Source: CAVVEQ01 sp963828855
GTDB lineage: Bacteria > Chloroflexota > Anaerolineae > Anaerolineales > Anaerolineaceae
Direction: 5' to 3'
Assembly: GCA_963828855.1 (NCBI GenBank)
Contig: CAWHGB010000002.1
Span: 310,001-374,000, forward strand
DNA length: 64,000 nt
In this document: positions 46,365 through 56,788 of the stretch, piece by piece
Numbering within the stretch: position 1 is the stretch's first letter
How the letters are laid out: the number at the start of each line of letters is the position of its first letter
The notes under the pieces: generated by a model
Seen by the model: the letters and a program-made list of their open reading frames with translations, nothing else
Database searches by the model: none
Told to the model about the DNA's origin: nothing
Translations under genes and position numbers: made by a program

Positions 46365-47573
46365 TCACCACTCCTTAATACCCCAAGGAAATCCAAAATC
46401 CTTCATTAGGTTCATAAAGGGATCTGGATTAAAAGCCTCAGGACCATCAACTCCTGTTCCTTTCCAAATGCCTTTTTCCAGCAACTCCATACCGATCACA
46501 GCATTGAATGCAGTCTGGGCAACAACTACCTGGCAATCAAATTTTTCCATACAAGTTTTATTATCAGCAACTTGATATATATAAACTTGTTTCTCCTTAC
46601 CATCCTTGATGCCTTTAACCCAGGTTCCTGCACAGGTAGATCCTTCCATCAATGGACCTAAATGTGCGGGATCTGGCAGGCAGGCTGCAACCACGTCACG
46701 AGGAGCTACTTCGACATCCTTTACCTTTATGGATTCTTTATTATCCAAACCTAACATATGTAGGGTTTTAAGAATTCCTATAAACTCATCACCCAGACCA
46801 TATTTGAAGGTAACCCGTTTGCATTTAATATATCGCGGAACAAGTAGTACTTCTTCGTGCTCAACATTTACGCATTCAGTTGGTCCTATCCCACCAGGAA
46901 AATCGAATGTTTCCGGTTCAGAAAATGGTTCTGTTGTGAACCAATTCTTGTCTTTTTCCCAAATGACAGGGGGATTGAGGCATTCCTCGATTGTTGTCCA
47001 GATAGAGAAATTTGGGGCAAAATCGTAACCTTTCACGATCAGATTTGCTCCATCCCGGATTCCAATCTCTTCAATTTCATCAAAAAGATGATTTTCAGCA
47101 TATTTCGCAAAGACATCAGCCATCCCTGGCTCAACCCCTAAGCCTAATAGAGCCAAAATACCTTTTTTCTTCCATTGCTCGGCTCGTTCAAATTGATAAT
47201 CTCCCAATTTTACGCCAGTCTTGTTGAAATGGATCCGTAGGGTGTGGCTCGGAAAGAGTCATTGCCATATCCATGTAATTGCATCCCGCTTCAAATGCTG
47301 CATCAAAAATCGTCACATTGAAACTTGGATCACATGCATTCATGATAAGGTTGGACTTGTATTTCTTTGCCAATCCCACAACCATGTCTTTCTTGCTCGC
47401 GTCGATGAACTCGGCTGGAAATTTATTTTTATCCTTTAATTTTGACTGAACCTCTTTTGCGCGATCAAGATTATAAGTCTGCGAGAACCATTTGCTCTAG
47501 CCAGGGTCGTTTTGATGCTATTACAGCAATCGCTTCCCCGACACCACCAACTCCCACAAGTAGTACTCTTCAT
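46365..47573 (-). CDS. Saccharopine dehydrogenase-family protein (frameshifted)
   Basis: About 400 residues. The N-terminal Rossmann part reads LLVGVGGVGEAIAVIASKRPW and LADYNLDRAKEVQSKLKD after a frame change near 47550; then AAFEAGCNYMDMAMTLSEPHP, and after a further change near 47220 KKKGILALLGLGVEPGMADVFAKYA, the conserved family stretch, and GLDNKESIKVKDVEVAPRDVVAACLPDPA. It could act on saccharopine, on lysine, or like carboxynorspermidine synthase on an amine plus aldehyde; sequence does not decide. AGGAG precedes the ATG. The neighbours (permease, Lrp, aminotransferases) point to amino-acid or diamine metabolism. Confidence 0.82.
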
Positions 47574-47662
47574 TTTCTTCTCCTATTTCCTACATTTATT
47601 TTACTCAATTGGTGCATTTAACACGTATGGGTCAACATCTGGAATATCTTTCTTTACAAATT

Positions 47663-49216
47663 TTACTGATCGGGAATGTAAAGAATCGCACCAATTGCCA
47701 TTGCGATCAAACTCCAACCAATAGCACCCTCCCAGCCGTAGTCCATAACCTGGCTGACGATTGCCAGAATGATGATAGAGAGGGGTGCAATGACGATATA
47801 GATCAAACCAAAAACACCTCCGGGAACCTTATTGCGTGGTAAATGCGGCACTTTTGATGCGCAAGCCACACCAAGGCAAAGATCTCCGCCATTAGACACC
47901 AGCATATTGAGGAAGACATCTATAACCACCAGATTTTGAAATGCTGATGTCGAAAAAATAAGATAGAAGACCCCACAAATAAGGATCGCAACCCATGGTG
48001 TGCCATACTTGGGATGAACCTTATTCAACCATTGCGGCATCATTCCATCCTCGGCCATGGCGTATGGAACACGTGTGCCTCCAAGTCCGTTTCCGATGAA
48101 GAGTCCGATCATCGAGAAGAATTGCTGATATTCCAACAATCGCTCCAAGGAAATAGGACAACGGGCTGTCCTTTCCAGCGACTTTGTCACCGATCCTGTG
48201 TGCTATGGTTGGGAATTCCCACCCTGCATCAGTTGTGGGATCTACACCCCATGCAACAATTTGTTCTTCGGTGACTCCATTTTCTTCCAGGACAGGACCA
48301 ATCCCTTCGCCGGTATCAGCATTCTTCAATCCCCCAGATCATATACTGGCCATCTTCGCCAGCTCCGCCATACAAACCAGCAAGGGTCGGGATTGAGTAG
48401 GAGAGGATGGCGGCGATGAGTACCAGAACCATGGCGCGGGGATAGGTCTTCTTGGGTTCCTTGATCTCATCACCGGCGGCGGTGGGAAGTTCCCAGCCCA
48501 TGAAGTTCCACATGGCAACGTATAATACCCACGCTCAGTGCAGCCAAGCAGTTCTTGACCTGAAACCTCCGCATCCACCTGGTAGGAATGACGATCGTAG
48601 ACGTTGCCCGGAGGTACAAGTCCAGGCATAAATACCGAATATCGGACATGATGATCAATGGAATGATCATAAATACACCCAACCAGCTGGCAGTTAATCC
48701 GGATAACTTCGCACCCCGCATGTTCAAGAACGAGATAGCAATGATCAAGACTGCGGCACACCAACCAGGAGAGAAGTTGACCTGAGAATTCAATCCCGAC
48801 CTATCGTCGCGCCATCTGACTCAAGGCGGGGATGAAATAACTCAAGTACCAGGCTGTCCAGACCGGGTAAATGGAAACATCCACCCATGAGACCACCCAG
48901 TTCATCCAGCCGGACATGAACCCGACAAATGGACCAAATGCCTGTTTGACCCAGTGGTAATAGCCGCCTTCAACCGGCATCATGGATTGCATCTCACGCA
49001 CCATCAACATGTTAGGAATGCTGAATACCAGCGGGGTGACAACCATCAGCAGCAGCGCCAGACCAGGACCGGAAAATCCGACCATCGGTTCTGCACCAAA
49101 CGCACCACCGCAGACGGTGAAGTAGATCAAGCCAAAAAGTGGAAGTAGGGTTAATTCCCTTTTCAGTTTGCTCTTCTCTGCTTTAGTCAAAGCTGCTTTT
49201 ACATTTTCGATTGCAT
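47663..49216 (-). CDS. APC-family amino acid permease (frameshifted)
   Basis: About 515 residues with about 12 membrane helices. N-terminus: LTLLPLFGLIYFTVCGGAFGAEPMVGFSGPGLALLL, a clear APC opening (the GGAFG loop), then MPVEGGYYHWVKQAFGPFVGFMSGWMNWV and NFMGWELPTAAGDEIKEPKKTYPRAM. The C-terminal part reads MPQWLNKVHPKYGTPWVAIL and ends GAILYIPDQ. Frame changes near 48800, 48500-48540, 48330, 48170. GGAGGAG lies just before an ATG at 49214-49216, but the frame changes within five codons, so the N-terminus is uncertain. Substrate unknown. Confidence 0.85.
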
Positions 49217-49228
49217 GATCTCCTCCTT

Positions 49229-49246
49229 GTAAAAATAGATTTTTAC
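49229..49246. repeat. Perfect inverted repeat in the permease leader
   Basis: GTAAAAAT-AG-ATTTTTAC, 8-bp arms with a 2-base spacer, ending about four bases before the GGAGGAG ribosome site of the permease gene. Possible operator for the adjacent Lrp-type regulator or an RNA hairpin near the ribosome site. Confidence 0.45.
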
Positions 49247-49315
49247 GATTATCAGTGCGTACTCCACCGATGTAACCCAATGTATTTGATTGATCACTAA
49301 GATACAGCAAGTGCC

Positions 49316-49798
49316 TTATACTTTCTCGTTTTGAATACAAAAGGAAGGAATATGCCAGACATGATCGTCTTTGATTTTTATTGGAACAAAGGAAATGTGT
49401 GTTTTCCGGACACCCGGGATCTTTCCAATCGAATCGGTGACAAAATGAAAACAGTTCACTATTATCCTGGGCAAATACCTGGATGCTGATATCTGTATCA
49501 CCGGTGGAATAGGCAATGTAACTGACTGATTCGTAGTTGGAAATTTGTTTGGCGATTTCAAGACCAGGGCTGGTTCGACTTCGATGAACACATCTGCACA
49601 GACGCTAATCCCAAGCCATCTGCATTGACATTTCCTCGGACACAGATTATCCCTTTTTTAATCAGTCGGTCGATGCGGTAGCGGACTGCCCTTTCGGAAA
49701 TACCTCCAATTCTGCTGGCAATTTCGGAACAACTCATTCGTCCATCTTCAATGAGCAAGATCAGAGATTTTTTTATCAATTGCGTCTATTTTTATCAT
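49316..49798 (-). CDS. Lrp/AsnC-family transcription regulator (frameshifted)
   Basis: About 160 residues. N-terminal helix-turn-helix: MIKIDAIDKKISDLL, IEDGRMSCSEIASRIGGISERAVRYRIDRLIKKGII; C-terminal RAM ligand domain: FIEVEPALVLEIAKQISNYES and YIAYSTGDTDISIQVFA in other frames, ending HIPSFCIQNEKV. Frame changes near 49750, 49560 and 49430. It is divergent from the aminotransferase gene at 50138 and 100 bp upstream of the permease, so it likely controls both in response to an amino acid. Two direct repeats overlap its promoter, suggesting autoregulation. Confidence 0.85.
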
Positions 49799-49810
49799 AT
49801 GACTGTTTCG

Positions 49811-49856
49811 TTTCCGAGATTTACATATATTATAGATATTATTTCCGAAAATTACA
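49811..49856 (-). promoter_or_regulatory. Lrp promoter with two phased operator-like repeats
   Basis: On the minus strand TTGTAA (49852-49857), 17 bases, TATAAT (49829-49834), predicting transcription from about 49822. Two direct repeats TGTAAnTnTCGGAAA lie at 49842-49856 and 49811-49825, spaced 31 bp, about three helix turns; one covers the -35/spacer, the other the start point. A likely autoregulatory operator. Confidence 0.6.
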
Positions 49857-49962
49857 ATAATAATTTTAATATTCGTGCACATTTTCCCTAATTCAGCGAA
49901 TCATTAATTTCATAATCATGAGTCGATTTATTTACATTCAGCAAGTAGGAATTTCAAAATAC

Positions 49963-49991
49963 TTGACATTAGCTGATTTTTTTGCAATAAT
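49963..49991 (+). promoter_or_regulatory. Strong promoter for the aminotransferase-symporter operon
   Basis: TTGACA (49963-49968), 17-base spacer, AATAAT (49986-49991). Transcription should start near 49998, giving a leader of about 140 bases before the ATG at 50138. The -35 is perfect and the -10 matches five of six bases. Confidence 0.8.
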
Positions 49992-50024
49992 AAAATAGGG
50001 AAAATAGGAAGATATCCCTTTCTT

Positions 50025-50038
50025 TTTGTAATTATCGG
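50025..50038 (+). promoter_or_regulatory. Third operator-like copy in the aminotransferase leader
   Basis: TTTGTAATTATCGG repeats the motif found twice at the Lrp promoter (TGTAAnTnTCGG), here on the plus strand and about 30 bp downstream of the predicted transcription start. Bound protein here could block transcription of the catabolic operon. Confidence 0.45.
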
Positions 50039-50137
50039 TATCTATCTATTCCATAATCATCGTGATTTCGGCAATTCTTTTCATTGAGTCTTTTATTGTT
50101 TCTTTAGACTCAATCTATTAATTCAAGGAGGATGTAT

Positions 50138-51540
50138 ATGCCACAAAATTTCAAGGATGCGCTTGCATATTCAGATCGTTGGTTGGAGATCATCAAGAAG
50201 CCAGTCGTAACTGCAGGATGAGGGGAAAGTGATCATTGAAGAAAGTAAGAACGAATTTCGCGGAATATTTCAATAAGAACTGGCTGGAATACCGCAAATC
50301 TGTGACCGAAGCTGGAGACTGGGCTTGTGTTGAATGGACTGGCCGGGGGGCATTTTTAAGGATGTTCTCGGTCGTGAGTACATCGACTGCCTGGGTGGTT
50401 ATGGCATGATGGACCACGGCTGGAGCCACCCGGATGTTGTCGCGGCAGTTGCAGCACAACTGCAGCGCACCCCCATGCCCAGCCAGGAATTGATCGACCC
50501 TCTGCGCGGTGTGCTTGCCCGCTTGATGGCAGATATCACCCCCGGCGATATCAAGTATTCCTTCTTCTGCGCCAGCGGAACCGAAGCAATTGAAGGTGCG
50601 ATCAAACTGGCCAAGATGTACACCAAGAAAGCTGGTTTCATCGTCGCCACCAAGGCTTTCCACGGCAAGACCATGGGGTCGCTCTCCATGATGGGCAAAT
50701 CCGATTACCGCGTCCCCCTGGTATTCTCTACGGTGGACCTGTTTACCATGTTCCCTATGGCGATGCCGCAGCGGTTGAACAACAACTGGAGATCTGTGAC
50801 AAGGTCGGGATCGGTATCGCCGCCGTTCTGATGGAACCCATCCAGGGTGAAGCCGGTGCGATCGTTCCTCCGGATGATTTCTGGCCGCGCATCCGCAAAG
50901 CCACCAAGGAGCATGGTGTGCTGCTGATCGCTGATGAAGTGCAGACCGGTCTCGGACGCACCGGGAAGTTGTGGGGTGTGGATCACTGGGATGTAAAACC
51001 GGATATCCTCGCCGTGGCGAAATCACTGGGCGGCGGTGTCATGCCTATCAGTGCCTTCTGCTCGACCGAAGAAATCTGGCAGTGCATGATGTATCCCAAT
51101 CCCTTCATCCACACCACCACCACCGGCGGCGGTGCGCTGGCTTGCTCTGCTGCGATCGCATCCATTAATGTGGTCTTACGGGATGATTATCCCAAAGCAG
51201 GCTGCAGAAAAAGGCGCCTATATCATGCCCAAGCTGCAGGATCTTGGCAAAGAAATACGCCAACATCTATGATTTCGTTTGCGGCAAAGGTCTGCTGATC
51301 GGACAGCATTTCAAGAACCCGGAGATTGGGTACAAGGTGGCAGCCGGTTTATTCAAGCGCGGTGTATTGGTTGCCGGAACACTGACCAGCGCTCACACCA
51401 TTCGCATCGAACCACCCATCGTGATCACTTATGAACAGATCGATGCAGTTTTGAACCGACTGGAGGATACACTTAGCAGAAATAAACAAGACTATTATGA
51501 ATCGATCAGGAACCATTATTCCATCTCAAAAAGGAAGTGA
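50138..51540 (+). CDS. Class III aminotransferase, putrescine aminotransferase-like (frameshifted)
   Basis: About 465 residues. N-terminus MPQNFKDALAYSDRWLEIIKKP, then NWLEYRKSVTEAGDWACVEW, CLGGYGMMDHGWSHPDVVAAVAAQL, YSFFCASGTEAIEGAIKLAKMYT, MEPIQGEAGAIVPP, IADEVQTGLGRTGKLW and the PLP lysine in ILAVAKSLGGGVMPISAF. The long N-terminus and SFFCxSGTE pattern resemble putrescine aminotransferases, but diamine and omega-amino acid enzymes are hard to separate. Frame changes near 50215, 50350, 50730-50770, 51190, 51245. AAGGAGG precedes the ATG. The sodium symporter begins four bases after the stop. Confidence 0.85.
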
Positions 51541-51544
51541 TAAA

Positions 51545-53208
51545 ATGATTCTTGAAGGATACGATTATGCATGGTTGGTCGTTCTGTTCATCGCCATCTT
51601 CTTCGCTGTCCGCCTTGCGGTTGGTATTTGGGCGGGCAGAAAGGTTCAGGACAATACTGACTACGTCGTTGCAGGTCGAAGGCTGCCGATTCATATGGCA
51701 GCCGCATCGATCATGGCAACCTGGTTTGCCGCTGAAACCCTGATGGGCGCATCCGAAACCGCCTATGATTATGGCTTTTCCGGGGTGATCTTTGACCCAT
51801 TTGGCGCATCAGCCTGTTTGTTCATCTCCGGTTTCTTGTTCGTCCGGCTGATGCGCCGGGCAAAATACCTGACCATCGTGGATTTCTTTGAACGCCGGTA
51901 CAACAAAGTGATGGTCGTCCTGACGGTCATCGCACAATGTCTGACCTACTTCTCCTGGACTGCAGCACAGATCGTGGCCGGTGGAGCGATTGTTCAAGGC
52001 GTTGTTCGGGATCGACCCGGTTTGGGGTATGGTCATCGTCATCACCATCGTGGCGGCTTACACCACCATGGGCGGTATGATGGCAGATACCATGCTGGAT
52101 TTCTTCCAGATGTTCCTCACCTCGATCGGTATCACCCTGGTCTTCCTGTTCATGCTCAAGGCAGTCGGTGGTTTCCCGGGATTGTTCGAGGGAGCCGGTT
52201 CCACTTACGTCTCAGAACCGTTCAGGTTGCTGCCTATCGACGACTGAAGGCTACCTGGGTTACACCGGCGCGACCGGCTGGATGTACTGGCTGGCTGCCT
52301 GGATGGCGATTGGTTTGGGTTCGGTTGCCACACAGGACCTGATGCAGCGCTCGATGGCTGCCCGAAACCAGGCGACTTCGGTCTATGGTTCCTACTTTGC
52401 TGGCGTGCTCTACCTGTTCTTTGGCATCATGTCGCCATTGATCGGTATCATGGTCTACAAGTTATCTCCCGGGATTGGAGGATACCAGTTACCTGCTTGT
52501 TTCCGCTGCCATGACACACCTGCCGCCATTGCTAACCGCCATCTTCATCGCAGCGCTGGTTTCCGCTTTGATGAGCACCTCCGATAGCTCTCTGCTGGCT
52601 GGTGCTTCTGCAGTGACGGAAAACCTGATCCCACTCATCACCGGCAAGAAGCTGGAAGGGAAGAAAGCAGTGTGGGCGACCCGTATCATGGTGATCGTGA
52701 ATGCAGCCATCGGACTTGCCATCGCGCTTTGGGCACAGACGATTTATGAACTCTCTATTGTCGCCTGGACCTTGCTGCTGGTTGGTTTGTTCACGCCGTT
52801 TGCGCTTGGGATGTACTGGAAGAAAGCCAATTCCTGGGGCGCAATGACTGCCTTTATCGGTGGATTCATGGTCTGGATTGCTGGCTACAATTTATCTTCT
52901 TCAAGACCGGTATTGGTGGCCAATCCACTGCGGCGGTTTGCGAATACACCGCGGATATGGGTGTGTATAGCGATGCCTGGTGGTGCGGCTTCTGGGATGC
53001 GGTTTACATCGGTTCCTTTGTGGCGTTCATCTCTGGCCATTCTGCTGATGATCGTTGTTTCGCTTGCCACACAAAAGATCTCTCCTCCAAGAAACTGGTG
53101 GATTACTACGGCGAACCGATGGATCTCAGTTGGAAACTGAACCTTGGTCTCCTTCCGATCAAGGATGCCTTCCGGAAGATCACCAAGGAAGAGAAGGAAA
53201 TAACATAG
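51545..53208 (+). CDS. Sodium:solute symporter family transporter (frameshifted)
   Basis: About 555 residues with about 13 membrane helices. DYAWLVVLFIAIFFAVRLAVGIWAG, DYVVAGRRLPIHMAAASIMATWFAAETLMGASETAYDYG (the SSS family core), LTIVDFFERRYNKVMVVL, ALVSALMSTSDSSLLAGASAVTENL (the sodium-site signature) follow. Frame changes near 52010, 52240, 52480, 52900. Being co-transcribed with an aminotransferase (four-base gap), it probably imports the substrate of that enzyme, likely an amino acid or amine, with sodium. Confidence 0.88.
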
Positions 53209-53345
53209 ATTACAAGATTCTCAGATCTGCACTTATTCCGATGAAGTAATAAAACAAATTGAAGGCGTCCAAGGTTGACTTACCTTTGGACACCTCTCTA
53301 ATTTGTGGTATTAGTTTTAATTATTATCTTGTTTGAGGATCTGTC

Positions 53346-53459
53346 ATGCCTGAAATCAATCTTCAATTTGTTTTGCTGGTTTTTGGGATAGCATTCTTGA
53401 TTGTTTTCCTGACCCGAAAAGCGATACGGAAAGTCAACAAGGACAAGGCTTCGAAGTGA
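53346..53459 (+). CDS. Small single-pass membrane peptide
   Basis: 37 residues: MPEINLQFVLLVFGIAFLIV, then FLTRKAIRKVNKDKASK. One hydrophobic helix with a strongly basic end, GAGGAT six bases before the ATG, and a position right after the symporter gene. Small basic one-helix proteins often accompany SSS or Na-dependent transporters as accessory subunits, so this could be one. A 9-bp interrupted hairpin (53261-53289) lies between it and the symporter stop. Confidence 0.6.
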   Translation: MPEINLQFVLLVFGIAFLIVFLTRKAIRKVNKDKASK

Positions 53460-53527
53460 ATCAACTGCACAAAGGATCAAACCTGCTCCCGAAACATAAA
53501 TCTGACTGAAGACCAGTTCAATAAAAC

Positions 53528-53861
53528 ATGGAAAAATCTTATCCTATCTTGATCCTCCTGGCAGCAGCTGGGAACTTATACATGGTCTATACAGCAGTAA
53601 ATGCAGCGCTTGGCATCCGGTATCTGTATTTTTCTGGATCGATGCTTTCTTCAGCCTCGCAGCAGCCGATTTCAGCTTTCTTCATCTGGAAAATCCGCAG
53701 AAAGATCTGGGTTTTTATCTATTTCACGTGCTACCTTGATCCCGGTTTTCATGTTTATGTCCTTCAAGGGACCGGGGTTCAAGGAAAGTGCATTGATTCA
53801 CCTCTTTCCGCTTGGTTTTGCTGTATTTTGTACTCAAACCGGTTTGGAACAATCTGGATGA
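53528..53861 (+). CDS. Small multi-pass membrane protein (frameshifted)
   Basis: About 110 residues: MEKSYPILILLAAAGNLYMVYTAVNAALG, a middle part in another frame (FSFLHLENPQKDLGFYLFHV) and, in the third, ATLIPVFMFMSFKGPGFKE, ALIHLFPLGFAVF. Three or four hydrophobic segments. No family I recognise. It is the last gene of the aminotransferase-symporter group and is followed by a terminator-like hairpin. Frame changes near 53625 and 53730. Confidence 0.5.
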
Positions 53862-53890
53862 ATGATCGAGTAAGCATTTATTAGCAAAGA

Positions 53891-53912
53891 AACCTCTGAT
53901 AATCCGGAGGTT
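53891..53912. terminator. Hairpin between convergent genes
   Basis: AACCTCTG-ATAATC-CGGAGGTT forms an 8-bp stem (one G-T pair) followed by ATTCTTTATT. It lies between the small membrane protein gene and the end of the leftward aminotransferase and may end both. Confidence 0.6.
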
Positions 53913-53924
53913 ATTCTTTATTGA

Positions 53925-55278
53925 TCAATCAATTTGCATCACTGCTTCCCGGAAAACCTGGGTGTGATAATCGATCTCTTTCTCGGTGATATCCGGAGCA
54001 ATCAACGCCATGTTATGGAAAGGTGTCATAAGAATACCCACGGTTTAGCGCAGCCAGGTGCATATACCGGTCCAGCTCCGCATCAACGGCCGCTTCTGCA
54101 TCACCCCCGTTCTTCGGCAGTGATTCGCAGAACCAGTATTCTGAGCGGCAACCCAACCGGTTGATCACCCAGGGCAGGCGCAATTCATCGATCACTTTCT
54201 TGACCTCATCAGCAAAGCGGATCGCCAGGGGGATTGTATGAGCGAATGTTTCCCTGTTTAAAGTATTTTCCAGAGTTGCCCGCATGGCTGCCAGCGAAAG
54301 CGCATTTCCTGCCAGTGTGCCGCCAATCCCGCCCACATCGGATTCATCCACCTTGATGCTTTTCGATACCAATTCCCCCACTTCTTCCGAGAGGCCATAA
54401 ACAGCTGCCGGTATGCCGCTTCCGATGGTTTTTCCAACAGTCAGTATATCCGGCTGCAAGACCCATTTCACCGTGTGTATCCACCCGGTCCGGCGCACAT
54501 GGTATGGGTTTCATCGATGATCAGCAGTGTTCCATATTTCCGTGTCAGCGCCCTCAAAGCATCGTGATATCCCGGTTCCGGGTGGATGATGCCGATATTC
54601 GTCATCACCGGTTCCGCGAGGACACAGGCAACGTCTCCAGGAGCGAGCGCTTGTTCGAGAGCCGGAATGTTATTCCAAGGAACTACCCTGGTGGTGATCA
54701 CGGGATTTACCTGCGGTCCGATCGCTCCAGGTCGCGGTCCGGGTATGCCATCATTAATGGTGATAAAAGTCTCATCCACAGAGCCGTGATAGCAATAATC
54801 AAAAACGAGAACGTAGGGTCGTTTAGTGATATGCCTGGCCAGCCGCAGAACGAATCGGTTGGCGTCCGTTGCGGTGAGGGTGGTCTGCCAATATTTCAGT
54901 CCAAATCGCCGTTGCAGCTCTTCCCCCACCCAGATAGCATCCTCGGTGGGTAGCATAAAAGTGATACCCCGATTTCAATTGTTCCGCGATTTGTTTCATG
55001 GGTGCATCTGGTGAGTGCCCCACCATTGCACCGGTATCACCCAGACAAAAATCTATGAAATGCTTACCATCTGCACAGGTGAATGAGGCGCCTTTTGCCT
55101 CTTTTACAAACAGGGGGAATCCACCTGCCCAGCGTACCATCCAGTTCATGGGAACGCCGTCCAGCAGGCAGCCTTTCGCTCTTTCATAAAGCTTGTGGCA
55201 TTCCGGGTGCTCGTTTGCGAATCTCTTAATTTCCTCCGCAAGCATCGTTTCCAGTTTTGCTCGGTCAACATCAGCCAT
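53925..55278 (-). CDS. Class III aminotransferase of the GSA-aminomutase type (frameshifted)
   Basis: About 450 residues. CHKLYERAKGCLLDGVPMNWM, GKHFIDFCLGDTGAMVGHSPD, LPTEDAIWVGEELQRRFGLKYWQTTLTATDANRFVLRLARHIT, YVLVFDYCYHGSVDET, LIIDETHTMCAGPGGYT, PLP lysine in DILTVGKTIGSGIPAAVYG, GGIGGTLAGNALSLAAMRATL. The TGxTxxxxxAxRLAR pattern resembles glutamate-1-semialdehyde aminomutase, but the enzyme is not in a haem cluster, so a catabolic aminotransferase is more likely. Frame changes near 54970, 54500 and 54040. A terminator separates it from the aldehyde dehydrogenase. Confidence 0.83.
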
Positions 55279-55306
55279 TTCATCCTCCCTTCGTGATTTA
55301 TTATCA

Positions 55307-55341
55307 AAAGCCGCGTAAGTTACTTCTCTTTACGCGGCTTT
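55307..55341 (-). terminator. Terminator after the aldehyde dehydrogenase gene
   Basis: AAAGCCGCGTAA, a loop of 11 bases, TTACGCGGCTTT: a 12-bp stem. On the minus strand it is followed by TTGATAATAAA. It separates the leftward aldehyde dehydrogenase transcript from the next aminotransferase. Confidence 0.8.
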
Positions 55342-55360
55342 GATTATCTTATAAAGGATT

Positions 55361-56752
55361 TTATTTACCGAACTTTTTAAAGTGCGGTGCGAATAAATCT
55401 TCCGGATCCGGGATAATGGGAGGGATCGGGTAAGCCACCCAAGTCGTGTTCAAAAAGTGTTTCCAGCCGACGTTCTCGGTGGTGATATTCCCACCCCAGG
55501 TTCCGCAACCAAGTGTCATGGTAAAGGCCATTCCGTTCGTCCAATCTCCGCTGTTACCGTAACTTTGTGGCTGACGAACCATCATGCGGCTGACCTTGGC
55601 TTTCGTGGCCAGCTCCATGATATGTTCCTCGTTAGTGGAATGGATTCCACAGGAATGACCATAACCGCTGAATGCCGTGATATCGATGACCATCTGAACA
55701 GCTTTGCTGAATTCCTGGTATTTCCAAACGGTTAAAACAGGAGAAAGCTTTTCAGCGGAAAACATATCCTCTGGACCAATATGTTCGCCAAGCACCATCA
55801 GAAAGGTGGTACCATCGGGAACCGATATTCCGGCTTCTGCAGCGATCACCTTCACACTTTTTGCAACAATCTTCCCGCTCAGATGGCTTCCATCCGGCCA
55901 CATGGCAGCTTTTAATTTTGCCCGGTCTTCCCCGGTTACCAGGTAGCCGCCATTCTTCTTTAACCTTGCCAGCATAGGTTCAAAAACAGATTCGTGAATG
56001 ATGATGTTGTTTTCTGCGGAGCAGGAAGTAGCGTTGTCAAAAGTTTTACCTTTGAATATCTTTAACGCAGCATCATCCAGATCGGCGGTTTCATCCACGA
56101 TCACGGTTGCGTTTCCTGCGCCCACCCCATATGCCGGTTTTCCACTGCTATAAGCCACTTTGACCACACCTGCACCCCCGGTAGCCAATACCAGATCCAC
56201 CATGGACATGAGCTCCTGAGATAATTCCATGGTGGGTTCCTTGATGTTTTGGATGAGATCCTCAGGCGCTCCCACTTTTTTCAAGCCTTTACGCATCTCG
56301 CTGCAAATATAGTCACAAGTATTCTTCGCTTTTGGGTGAGGTGCAAAGATGACTGCATTGCGGGTTTTTAGAATAGGTAAACCATTGCATGGCATGGTCG
56401 AAGATGAATTCGTCATGGGTGTGATGGCTCCAATAACACCCACCGGTTTGGCGATTTTTATCAGACCTTTGGCTTTATCCTCTTCGATTACACCAACTGT
56501 CTTTACCCCTTGAAGATCACGCACTACCCCGAGCGTTTTCTTCTGATGCTTGACCAGCTTATCCTCGTAGACACCCAAACCGGTTTCATCTACAGCCAGC
56601 CGCGCACATTTTTCGGCAGTTTCCCTTTTATAGGCTTCCCACCCTACTGCCAGAACCATTTCATCCACTTTTTCCTGCGGCCAGAATTCAATCACTCTCT
56701 GAGCAGCATGCGCCCGTTCCAGCATTTCCTTCAAATTTTCAGTCATTGTCAT
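55361..56752 (-). CDS. Acylating aldehyde dehydrogenase (CoA-dependent)
   Basis: 463 residues, intact. ALDH superfamily: KPVGVIGAITPMTNSSSTMPCN, FAPHPKAKNTCDYICSEMRKG, ATGGAGVVKVAYSSGKPAYGVGAGNATVIVD, catalytic Cys in FDNATSCSAENNIIIHE, and the C-terminal GCGTWGGNITTENVGWKHFLN. This pattern is that of CoA-acylating enzymes (acetaldehyde, sulfoacetaldehyde or similar) and not of hydrolytic ALDHs. It would turn an aldehyde made by a neighbouring aminotransferase into an acyl-CoA. The substrate is open. Terminator at 55307-55341. Confidence 0.9.
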   Translation of the reverse strand: MTMTENLKEMLERAHAAQRVIEFWPQEKVDEMVLAVGWEAYKRETAEKCARLAVDETGLGVYEDKLVKHQKKTLGVVRDLQGVKTVGVIEEDKAKGLIKIAKPVGVIGAITPMTNSSSTMPCNGLPILKTRNAVIFAPHPKAKNTCDYICSEMRKGLKKVGAPEDLIQNIKEPTMELSQELMSMVDLVLATGGAGVVKVAYSSGKPAYGVGAGNATVIVDETADLDDAALKIFKGKTFDNATSCSAENNIIIHESVFEPMLARLKKNGGYLVTGEDRAKLKAAMWPDGSHLSGKIVAKSVKVIAAEAGISVPDGTTFLMVLGEHIGPEDMFSAEKLSPVLTVWKYQEFSKAVQMVIDITAFSGYGHSCGIHSTNEEHIMELATKAKVSRMMVRQPQSYGNSGDWTNGMAFTMTLGCGTWGGNITTENVGWKHFLNTTWVAYPIPPIIPDPEDLFAPHFKKFGK

Positions 56753-56788
56753 CTCTCCATATTATTTGTGTAAATTAAATTCTATCAT

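Noticed and set aside
53261..53289. Terminator between the symporter and the small peptide
   Set aside because: GTCCAAGG...CCTTTGGAC is a bulged stem but has no T-run after it; it may be an RNA processing or stability hairpin at most.
53925..55278. Haem-synthesis glutamate-1-semialdehyde aminomutase (hemL)
   Set aside because: The fold matches but the neighbourhood is catabolic and no other haem genes are near; I keep the broad family call.
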